Assembly: GCA_964596165.1 (NCBI GenBank)
Contig: CAZQTW010000020.1
Span: forward strand, 20,113-84,112
Source: CAYUQT01 sp964596165
GTDB taxonomy: Bacteria > Planctomycetota > Phycisphaerae > UBA1845 > JAFGLZ01
DNA length: 64,000 nucleotides
Reading direction: 5' to 3'
The notes under the pieces were generated by a model that was given only the letters and a program-made list of their open reading frames with translations, was not told where the DNA came from and did no database searches. This document shows, piece after piece, positions 1 to 6,761 of the stretch. A program made the position numbers and the translations under genes. Numbering within the stretch: the stretch's first letter is position 1; each line of letters begins with the position of its first letter.

Positions 1-95
1 GTATCTCGCGATACCTCGGCGGGCAACGGCCCTCGGGAAGCGAGTTCACTCCGCGCCGCACTCGCGAGCATTGTGTATCTTCTCCTGAGCTCTTC

Positions 96-524
96 TTAAG
101 GCACAAGGACAAGCCCTGCAAATGCGTTGGCTTGATACTCCAGCCAATCGTAGTCTTCACGCTCGATGCGTTGAAGGGCTGTCTTCCATTCGGCAATGTC
201 TCGGAAATGCAGACGTCTGTAAACTTCGACGTGCAGGATGAGATGCGCGATCTCGTGAGCCAGACTGAAGCGATAACGACCCGGTCGTGATCTGTACACA
301 AACTCATCCACATAGATCGTAGTCAGATCACCCGTGATAAATGCGTCGACGTCATGCCCCTGGTGAAGTCCGGGGGTTGGCACTATGTCGATACCTATAT
401 TTAGGTCGATGATTTCTTCGACGGGCACCGGGATTATTCCCGTGGGGGCGTGCTCCTGGAGGAATCGCACCGCACGTGTTCGGAGTTGGTCATATGAGAG
501 TATCGGTACCGGGAGCTGACCCAT
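96..524 (-). CDS. ImmA/IrrE-family metallopeptidase, interrupted by in-frame stop
   Basis: Zinc metallopeptidase of the ImmA/IrrE (COG2856) family, which typically cleaves a partner XRE repressor. The HExxH zinc motif is visible in LAHEIAHLIL, with a downstream acidic helix ending EYQANAFAGLVLVP that matches the family's third-ligand region. The gene follows the XRE gene with an overlap or near-overlap. The chosen start is ATG at 524; a TTG at 533 overlaps the upstream stop. The frame ends at TAA (96-98) immediately after LVLVP, where family members normally continue. Reading on past the stop gives EELRRRYTMLASAARSELAS and further in-frame codons to the window edge, which looks like the usual C-terminal part. 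The gene is therefore either broken by a nonsense mutation (for example CAA to TAA) or affected by a sequencing error. Family assignment is strong; functional status is uncertain. Confidence 0.8.
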   Translation of the reverse strand: MGQLPVPILSYDQLRTRAVRFLQEHAPTGIIPVPVEEIIDLNIGIDIVPTPGLHQGHDVDAFITGDLTTIYVDEFVYRSRPGRYRFSLAHEIAHLILHVEVYRRLHFRDIAEWKTALQRIEREDYDWLEYQANAFAGLVLVP

Positions 525-529
525 AGATG

Positions 530-901
530 TCAAGCTCGTCGGATGAGGTTAACAAGCTCGTCGAGCTTTCTGGCATCCACTGGCTCCCCACGTAACGTTC
601 GGAAGAGAATAGGCAGTCTCTCCACCACTTCTTCGTCGGAGAGCATTTCTTTAGGCAACCTCCCACCCGCCGCCGCAGCCCGATCGAAGAACTCGTACCA
701 CTCGTCGGAACCGGGTTTCAGCTTAAGTGCCTCTGCGTACTCCTTCAGCTTCTCCTCTCCCTGCGGCGGTGGCAACAGCCCGCGTTCTAGGCGGCTCATG
801 TTTCCCGGGTCGAATCCGTGCTGTTCACAGAAGGCGCGAAGCGTCAGCCCTGTCCTGCTGCGCAGCTTCTTGAAGTACTCCCCAAATACGCGCCCCGCCA
901 T
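530..901 (-). CDS. XRE-family helix-turn-helix repressor
   Basis: A 123-residue DNA-binding regulator. The N-terminal part (about residues 8-65) has the XRE/Cro-CI helix-turn-helix pattern: FGEYFKKLRSRTGLTLRAFC, then a recognition helix in DPGNMSRLERG. The C-terminal helical part, EEVVERLPILFRTLRGEP, resembles repressors paired with ImmA-like proteases. The start is ATG at 901, preceded by GGAAAGGAGAGG at good spacing. A longer open frame to 1072 is rejected because it has no ribosome binding site and reads through the promoter. The gene is the first of a two-gene operon with the protease, an arrangement like ImmR/ImmA of mobile elements or chromosomal XRE-COG2856 toxin-antitoxin-like pairs. 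It probably represses itself through the palindrome overlapping its promoter; that is inference. Confidence 0.85.
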   Translation of the reverse strand: MAGRVFGEYFKKLRSRTGLTLRAFCEQHGFDPGNMSRLERGLLPPPQGEEKLKEYAEALKLKPGSDEWYEFFDRAAAAGGRLPKEMLSDEEVVERLPILFRTLRGEPVDARKLDELVNLIRRA

Positions 902-924
902 GGGCCTCTCCTTTCCAGGGGGTG

Positions 925-960
925 TTGTACGAATTATACAATACGCTCGCCTGAAGTCAA
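925..960 (-). promoter_or_regulatory. Promoter and palindromic operator of the XRE/ImmA operon
   Basis: On the minus strand, a -35 TTGACT (955-960) and a perfect -10 TATAAT (933-938) are separated by 16 bp, placing transcription start near 926. The inverted repeat TTGTA-N7-TACAA (925-941) covers the -10 and the expected start site, about 24-40 bp upstream of the XRE start codon. The layout fits autorepression by the XRE protein; binding is inferred. Confidence 0.75.
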
Positions 961-1139
961 GTGCCATCAGGGAGCGGTTGGGTTCACGTGGGGCAGCCAG
1001 GGGATAGGAATAATCCCGTTTCCCGCGTTCTTCGCACGAGCCTTTTCCGCTTCGACGCAGAACTGAGTCCAACTCGCTACCGGACCGATTGGGTGACGAT
1101 GGAGAGAGAGTCGGGTCACTGTTGTGCTTGATGCTTTCG

Positions 1140-1583
1140 TCAGTCGAGAATCAATGTCACCGCACTCAAGGTTTGCGCTTGCGGCGATAGCGGCTGAACG
1201 AGCAGGGCTGTAGGCTCTCCATCGCGGAGCACGGCGATTCGCAGAACTTTTGGGCGTGGCTCATTGGGAGAAAGCGACCTGAACCATCGGATTTGGCCTG
1301 GTCGCGTCGTGGCATCAGACCGGAGTGGAATGTCCTGCCAGGAACCATCTTCAAGACGTCGACCGTAGGTGCCGGGGCGTATGCGCCAGACTGTCGTCTT
1401 CTGGCCATCATCGCACCACAACTCAGCAGTTTCGACGGGTTTTCCCTGCCGATTCGTCAACAACAATGTGAGTTGCATATCTTCATAGTCATATTGCACA
1501 AACCCACCGAACTGCGAGCCACTGCCACAAATCAGAGTACAAAGGGCAAACGCTCTCTTGGACAAGCGTAGATCCTGGTTCAC
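1140..1583 (-). CDS. Hypothetical protein, probably exported
   Basis: Unrecognised 147-residue protein. The start is GTG at 1583 with GGAGG nine bases upstream. The first 25 residues (basic NQDLRLSKR, then FALCTLICGSGS) resemble a short signal peptide. The rest alternates charged and hydrophobic residues, as in a beta-rich domain, with stretches such as MQLTLLLTNRQGKP and KVLRIAVLRDGEP. It stands alone: the XRE promoter region lies downstream and about 320 bases without a convincing gene lie upstream (1584-1903). In that upstream stretch I see only the stem-loop at 1832-1874. Confidence 0.5.
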   Translation of the reverse strand: MNQDLRLSKRAFALCTLICGSGSQFGGFVQYDYEDMQLTLLLTNRQGKPVETAELWCDDGQKTTVWRIRPGTYGRRLEDGSWQDIPLRSDATTRPGQIRWFRSLSPNEPRPKVLRIAVLRDGEPTALLVQPLSPQAQTLSAVTLILD

Positions 1584-1831
1584 AGCATGCTGCCTCCGTC
1601 TATGAACAGGCGCCCTTGGCGAAGATCACGCCAATCTGTCGGAGACTTGATGGGAGCACGACGGATGCTACTACTTGGAGAAACAGGGAGCCATACTAAT
1701 GCTCTGTTGCCTTAACAAGAGAGAAGCAACCGCTCTATGTCTTCCTGTCTGCCATACTGGCTGACGAAAGCCTCTCCCATTCACATTCATCAACATGTCT
1801 CCATGGTCAAGGTGCTCGCCCTACGCAGGAA

Positions 1832-1874
1832 CCGTCTCCGATGGCGATTCCGTAACTTTCGCCGTCGGAGACGG
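1832..1874 (-). terminator. Long stem-loop downstream of the Gfo/Idh gene
   Basis: A 16-bp stem with one mismatch: CCGTCTCCGATGGCGA (1832-1847) pairs with TCGCCGTCGGAGACGG (1859-1874) around an 11-nt loop. It lies 30 bp past the stop of the minus-strand oxidoreductase gene. There is no clear U-tract, so it could be a transcript-end stabiliser or factor-assisted terminator rather than a classical intrinsic terminator. Confidence 0.5.
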
Positions 1875-1903
1875 CTCCCACAGATCGGTGCCGGCTCTGG
1901 CTC

Positions 1904-2983
1904 TTACCGCCGCCACAGGTCATACGGCTTCTTGGCATCGGTCTTGAACGGCAGTTTCACCTTCTTGCCGGTGCCGGCGGACTCGTACGCCGCGAAGATC
2001 GCTTCCAGCACCACCCGCGCGTCTTCGCCGGTGACGAGCGGTTGCTTGTCGTCGCGGATACACTCAATGAAGTGAGTCATTTCTTGCGGATAGCCGTAGT
2101 TGTACTCCTCTTCGTAGATTGTGAAGGTCCATCCCTGCGTGGCGCCGGCCTTTTCGACGGCGTAGCCGTAACCCTTCTGGCTGTACGTCTCGATGGCGTT
2201 GCCGTGGTGGAGGTCGGCGTACATGACCCCTTCGGATCCGTGGACTTCCGCCCGGTCGTCCATGCCGCCGAGCCGGCACCAGCTTTCCTCGGCCACGCCC
2301 ACGGCGCCGTTCTCGAATTCCATGATGACGATGCTGTCGTCGTCGCCCTGGGTCTTGTCCTTGTGGACCTGGATTGCCATCTGGGCGTAGACACTGGTGA
2401 TCTTGGGCCGGCCGAGCATCCATCGGCAGAACTCGATGGCGTGACAACCCATGTCCATCGTGACGCCGCCACCGCTTCGTTCGACGTCCCAGAAGTGGGC
2501 GGCATGCGGTCCGCTGTGCTTCTCGCTCTGCTTGACCAGGTAGACCCTGCCGATGGCTCCTTCGTCGACCAGCTTCTTGACACGAACGTACTTGGGCGTG
2601 AAAAGCAGGTTCTCGGCGTACATCAGTTTGACCTTGGCCTTCTTACAGGCATCGATCATTCTGTCGGCCTCCGCCAGGTTCAGGCAGAGCGGCTTCTCGC
2701 AGATGACATGCTTGCCGGCGGCGGCCGCGTCGACGGTTGCCTGGCAGTGCAAGTAGTTCGGGATTCCGATGACGATGGCGTCGAGTTCCTTCATTTCCAG
2801 CATCTTGCGATAGTCGGTGAAGACGTTGGGAATGCCGTGTTTGGCCGCAAAGGCCTTTGCGTGCGCCTCGGTCTGCGAGGCCACCGCGATGACTTTGGCG
2901 TCCGGCACGTGTTTGAACGCCTCGGCATGAATGGTGCTGACGAACTGAGAGCCCAGAAACCCGACGTTGATTACCCCGGCCAT
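1904..2983 (-). CDS. Gfo/Idh/MocA-family NAD(P)-dependent oxidoreductase
   Basis: Cytoplasmic sugar or inositol dehydrogenase-like protein of 359 residues, the usual family length. The N-terminal Rossmann fold begins VGFLGSQFVSTIHAEAF, so the dinucleotide loop is GFLGSQ rather than the commoner GxGxxG. The family hallmark EKPL follows at about residues 96-99 (HVICEKPLCLNL). The C-terminal GFO_IDH_MocA-like beta-sheet domain includes the region MDMGCHAIEFCRWMLGRP, where the catalytic His normally sits. The start is ATG at 2983 with AAGGAG upstream. It is transcribed divergently from a secreted polysaccharide lyase-like gene, which suggests a role in oxidising released sugars, but the substrate cannot be read from sequence. 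Confidence 0.9.
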   Translation of the reverse strand: MAGVINVGFLGSQFVSTIHAEAFKHVPDAKVIAVASQTEAHAKAFAAKHGIPNVFTDYRKMLEMKELDAIVIGIPNYLHCQATVDAAAAGKHVICEKPLCLNLAEADRMIDACKKAKVKLMYAENLLFTPKYVRVKKLVDEGAIGRVYLVKQSEKHSGPHAAHFWDVERSGGGVTMDMGCHAIEFCRWMLGRPKITSVYAQMAIQVHKDKTQGDDDSIVIMEFENGAVGVAEESWCRLGGMDDRAEVHGSEGVMYADLHHGNAIETYSQKGYGYAVEKAGATQGWTFTIYEEEYNYGYPQEMTHFIECIRDDKQPLVTGEDARVVLEAIFAAYESAGTGKKVKLPFKTDAKKPYDLWRR

Positions 2984-3154
2984 GATTGTGCTTCTCCTTG
3001 CATGGACTGTTCGCGTCCGGAGAGATGGTGTCGTATCATGAACGTGCTGTCAACGCCTTGACTCCCGGAACCGGATTGGCGGCCGACGGGCCAAATTGCC
3101 GGCAATCATGCGGATCGGCCTCGTCTGCGGCAGGCTATGAAAGGATCGCCATCA

Positions 3155-5056
3155 ATGAGTGACCCACGTTGCCCAATCCTGTTCGTGGTGGTTCTGGCGG
3201 GTTCGTCGCCTAATCCGATGCGGGGGGACGAAGGGATCGGATCCGAGTGGGTCCGGGCGATCCGCAAGGGGCATCCTCGGCTGATTCTGCCGGACGATCG
3301 GGTGTCTGAGGTTCGCAAGAGTCTGAAGCGAGATCCCGTGCCGGCCGGCTGGTATGGGCAGGTTCGCGCATCTGCGGAGAGACTACTCAAGGCGGGGCCC
3401 ATCGAATACGAACGTAGCGATCGCGGAAACATGCTCGGCTCATGTGTACAGGCGGTGGACCGGATCTACCGGCTCGGTCTTGTGTACCGATTGGAGGGCG
3501 ACAAGCGATTCGCTCGATGCGCCGCCGAAGAGCTGATGCACGCGGCCGGATTGCCGGACTGGAATCCCGCTCACTTTCTCGACACGGCAGAACTGACACA
3601 CGCCGTCGCCATCGGCTACGATTGGTTCTTCGACGAACTGACGCCGACCCAGAGAGGAACCCTTCGCCGCGCGCTCCGTGACAAGGGCCTGAAGGCGGCA
3701 TTCCCCTTCTACGAAACCAGTCTTCCGGTAGTGGTGCGATACATGTACTTCAACTGGGCGGTCTGCAACCATAATTGGAATCCGGTCTGTAATGGAGGCA
3801 TGACCATAGGCGCATTGGCCATAGCGGAAGACGAGCCTCAACTGGCGGGGCAGGTGCTCTCATGGGCACACCGCAGCATCCAGCGTGCGATGCGTGAGTT
3901 CGAGCCTGATGGTGGTTGGGCCGAGGGACCGGGCTACTGGCGCTACGCGACGAGTTACACCGTGTATTTCCTCGCTGCGTTGGAAACCGCCGTGGGCCCG
4001 CAGGCCATCGAGCCTTTTCTGGACATGCCCGGTTTCAGAAAGACCGGCGAGTTCGGCATTCACATGGTTGGCCCGACCAATCGTAGCTTCAACTTCGCCG
4101 ACGCTTCGGATCATGTTGGTAGGGTCCCTCACCTGTTCTGGCTGGCGGCGAAATTCAAGCAGCCTCTCTACGCCTGGCAGGCCTCGAGGCTGTCCGGTGC
4201 TTGTCCTGAAGGAATCATCTGGTTCAGTCCCGAACAGAAGACTCCCGAACGGGCCGGACTGCCCCTCGATGCATGCTTCCCCCACGTCGGCGTCATGTTC
4301 TTCCGCGGCGATTGGGAGGACCGAAACGCCGTCTACGTTGGTTTCAAAGGCGGATACAACGGCGCCAACCACAGCCACCTCGATCTGGGGACGTTCGTTC
4401 TGGACGCCGACGGCTATCGATGGGCCGTGGATTTGGGCTCCGATAGGTACAGCCTCCCCGGATACTTCGACAAGGGCAAGCTGACCTACTACCGACTCAC
4501 GAGCGCAGGGCACAATGTGCCGATGATCGAGGGAAAGCCACAGAGTCCGACTGCTCGAGCCGACGTGATTGCCTTCCACTCTCGGCCCGGTCGCGCCTTC
4601 GGGGTGGTCGACCTGTCGGAGGCCTACGGCAGACCGCCGGGACGAATTCGCAGGGGCATTCAGTTGATTCGAAGACGTTACACGTTGATCCAGGATGAGC
4701 TGGATCTGCGAGAGGCAGGCGAGCTGGTCTGGCAAATGCACACACGTGCCGATGTACATCTCGGCGGGTCTACGGCCACATTGAGCAAGGATGGCAAGAT
4801 CCTGACGGCCAGGATCCTCCAACCCGAGTCCGCAGTTTTCGACGTCATGCCGGCGAGTCCTTCGCCACCGGAAAGCCCGAACCCCGACGTTCGCAAGCTG
4901 GTGGTTCGCCTTCAGATACCACTGGGTGAGACTCGACTTGCTGTGTTGCTTACCCCCGGCAAACAGAAGGTGGTTCCCGAAATGAGACCGCTTTCACGGT
5001 GGGTCGAGGAGAGCCGGAGTACCTCAAAGCCTGGGGTTTCCTTCGATTCTCCATGA
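3155..5056 (+). CDS. Secreted heparinase II/III-like polysaccharide lyase
   Basis: A 633-residue protein with an N-terminal all-alpha region (roughly residues 60-330, DUF4962/alginate-lyase-like toroid) and a C-terminal heparinase II/III beta domain. The latter is marked by the segment NHSHLDLGTFVLDADGYRW, which contains the family's conserved NHxHxDxG pattern. The region VCNHNWNPVCNGGM in the helical half resembles the catalytic Asn/His/Tyr neighbourhood of the family. I prefer ATG at 3155 (AAAGGA nine bases upstream) over ATG at 3137. The resulting N-terminus MSDPRCPILFVVVLAGSSP looks like a weak signal peptide. It probably cleaves an acidic polysaccharide by beta-elimination; the polymer is unknown. 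The neighbouring Gfo/Idh gene is divergent. Confidence 0.8.
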   Translation: MSDPRCPILFVVVLAGSSPNPMRGDEGIGSEWVRAIRKGHPRLILPDDRVSEVRKSLKRDPVPAGWYGQVRASAERLLKAGPIEYERSDRGNMLGSCVQAVDRIYRLGLVYRLEGDKRFARCAAEELMHAAGLPDWNPAHFLDTAELTHAVAIGYDWFFDELTPTQRGTLRRALRDKGLKAAFPFYETSLPVVVRYMYFNWAVCNHNWNPVCNGGMTIGALAIAEDEPQLAGQVLSWAHRSIQRAMREFEPDGGWAEGPGYWRYATSYTVYFLAALETAVGPQAIEPFLDMPGFRKTGEFGIHMVGPTNRSFNFADASDHVGRVPHLFWLAAKFKQPLYAWQASRLSGACPEGIIWFSPEQKTPERAGLPLDACFPHVGVMFFRGDWEDRNAVYVGFKGGYNGANHSHLDLGTFVLDADGYRWAVDLGSDRYSLPGYFDKGKLTYYRLTSAGHNVPMIEGKPQSPTARADVIAFHSRPGRAFGVVDLSEAYGRPPGRIRRGIQLIRRRYTLIQDELDLREAGELVWQMHTRADVHLGGSTATLSKDGKILTARILQPESAVFDVMPASPSPPESPNPDVRKLVVRLQIPLGETRLAVLLTPGKQKVVPEMRPLSRWVEESRSTSKPGVSFDSP

Positions 5057-5171
5057 GCTGCCCATCCCCAGGGATCTCCCTTTGCGGGTGCGTCCGCGAC
5101 CCATCGCACATGTCTGGTTTCGGCCGATGGACGGGTTGGAGTGGACGTAGGGCATAGGGCAGTGCGTGCGC

Positions 5172-5199
5172 TGGACACGGGTATTGCCCGCGTTATAAT
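5172..5199 (+). promoter_or_regulatory. Promoter of the tRNA-Val gene
   Basis: TGGACA (5172-5177) and TATAAT (5194-5199) are separated by 16 bp, matching the sigma-70 consensus at 5/6 and 6/6. Transcription would start near 5206, about 32 nt before the mature tRNA. Confidence 0.6.
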
Positions 5200-5237
5200 G
5201 ACAGACACAAATCGGGTTCGATGCCGATTCACCCGAT

Positions 5238-5311
5238 GGGCGGTTAGCTCAGCTGGCTAGAGCGCCTGCTCGACACGCAGGAGGTCACAAGTTCAAGTCT
5301 TGTACCGCCCA
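5238..5311 (+). tRNA. tRNA-Val (anticodon GAC)
   Basis: A 74-nt cloverleaf. The acceptor arm GGGCGGT pairs with ACCGCCC and the discriminator is A. The D arm is GCTC..GAGC. The anticodon arm CCTGC-TCGACAC-GCAGG gives anticodon GAC, reading GUC/GUU valine codons. The T arm is ACAAG-TTCAAGT-CTTGT. The 3' CCA is not encoded, so it must be added by a nucleotidyltransferase. Confidence 0.95.
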
Positions 5312-5330
5312 GTTCTTTGCTGAAAAGAAC
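5312..5330 (+). terminator. Small hairpin directly after tRNA-Val
   Basis: GTTCTTT (5312-5318) pairs with AAAGAAC (5324-5330) around a 5-nt loop, immediately after the tRNA. It is AT-rich and lacks a U-tract, so it may be a processing or weak termination signal only. Confidence 0.3.
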
Positions 5331-6082
5331 CCCCATCTATTTCCGCCCCCCGCGAGACACCTCGAACGACCGCTCCCGGGGCAGCTTCAGGGGGTGATTC
5401 AGCGCTCAGGGGTCGCGACTCATTGTTGCTGCTGTGGCCTGTTTGCCGGCATGATCGTGACCCTGCTCAGAAGGAAGGTTGACGTCGGCCAACATGATCC
5501 TTTTGGATTCTCCGACGAGCCGTTCTGCAACCGGTCTAGTCCGAACTGACTGATCCCTGTGTCTGGTCAAGCGGTCTGTGTCCGCCAACGGTCGCGGACT
5601 CATGTTTGCCCAAGGGCTAGTTGTGTCCCAGATTGCCCAGTTTCACATTGCGTTTTTCACTACCGAAATCCAACATCCTGTTGACTCTTCGCCCATACCC
5701 GTACTACTACCAATTAGAAAGCGGTAACGATGGGGGAAGTATAGCATTTCAAAATCGCTCCAAGCGGTGTCTTGGAGCCGGCGGGGATTCAAAACGGTCG
5801 ATGCCGGCGGGCTTCTGGGAACCATTGTGAGGTTGTCCCACAATGGATGAGAGCCCTTGCGGTTGTTCTCTTAAGTGGCAAGGCGTCACGGTGGAAATGC
5901 CCAAAGGCGTCCGGTTGTATGTCGACCGGCAGCCAGAGCCCACGGCCGACTCCCCACAGTCTCATCGCCGACCTGTTCGCCCCGTGCATGTAATTCGCGA
6001 TATGAAAGGACGCCCCAGGATCACGGACTGAGTTGGTATCGTCGCTGGGGACGTCCACTCGCCGAGCGAGGAGTAGCGCGAA
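5331..6082. other. Long intergenic stretch without a convincing gene
   Basis: About 750 bases in which the open frames on both strands are short, lack ribosome binding sites and have no family signature. The only clear structure is a perfect 8-bp stem, CCATTGTG (5822-5829) with CACAATGG (5839-5846), around a 9-nt loop. Together with 6350-6761 this makes the lowest-density part of the window. Confidence 0.5.
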
Positions 6083-6349
6083 GTGGTCGTATACGTATCT
6101 TGTCCGCATTGTTCTCACCCTACAGTCATTCCTCATTCTTCGACCGGAAGGCACCGTTTGTGCAGGCAGTGTTACGGTCTTTACTTTGTCAACTACTGCA
6201 CAAGCTTGATTGCGGAGGCAGATGTATCGCTACCGGGTGAGAACTCGGCGCACACCCATGCCGCAAGTGGGATCGATGCGGAACTCGACGCCATGCTCCA
6301 TGCGGCCATCGTGAGTCGGTCTTCATCGCGATCAGCCCTGGCCGGTTAG
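6083..6349 (+). CDS. Small zinc-ribbon protein (putative)
   Basis: An 88-residue frame starting at GTG 6083 with GAGGAG about ten bases upstream. The N-terminal 35 residues form a CxxC-x16-CxxC zinc ribbon (CPHC at 7-10, CRQC at 27-30) with the spacing and wording (cysteine pair, then HPTVIPHSSTGRHRLCRQC) of MJ0042/DnaJ-like zinc ribbons found in many planctomycete membrane and signalling proteins. The C-terminal 50 residues are low in recognisable features. It could be a genuine small protein or the surviving head of a larger, decayed gene. The roughly 410 bases that follow (6350-6761) hold no gene I can support, only a GCGCCG/CGGCGC tetraloop hairpin at 6632-6647. Confidence 0.4.
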   Translation: MVVYVSCPHCSHPTVIPHSSTGRHRLCRQCYGLYFVNYCTSLIAEADVSLPGENSAHTHAASGIDAELDAMLHAAIVSRSSSRSALAG

Positions 6350-6761
6350 AACCGACAAGGCCGGGGCCGGCGATCGCGAGGATGCTGATTACCGCTCTGC
6401 TTGTCCATCGCCCACTTGCCCACCCGATGGCCATCTTCCCGGTATTCCCTTTTCCCACGAAGCCGACGCCTCGACGAGTATTCCGAACCCCTTCAATCTA
6501 CCCCTTGTCTACTCCAAGGTGCCGTCGAGTCGGGCATTCCTCGAATCGGTGCTCCGCATGCCCACGCTGCCTTTTCGCTTTATTTGAGCGTAACCTCCGA
6601 TGAAAGGCCGGCCTGCCACGAACTTCATGATGCGCCGTGTTCGGCGCGGCCGTTGAGGCGTGGTTCCCTCGCCCTGTAGGCTTCTGCTATGGTGATGCCG
6701 TCCTTGTTCAGGTCGTTCATGCCGTTGGAGAGTTGTCCTCATGAAGGTGGAGAGCACTACC

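Noticed and set aside
1737..2075. 112-codon plus-strand frame across the stem-loop region
   Set aside because: Runs antisense into the Gfo/Idh gene, Arg-rich and without ribosome binding site.
2042..3061. Long plus-strand open frame opposite the Gfo/Idh gene
   Set aside because: Mirror frame produced by high-GC codon bias; no ribosome binding site and no family signature, while the minus frame has clear Rossmann and EKP motifs.
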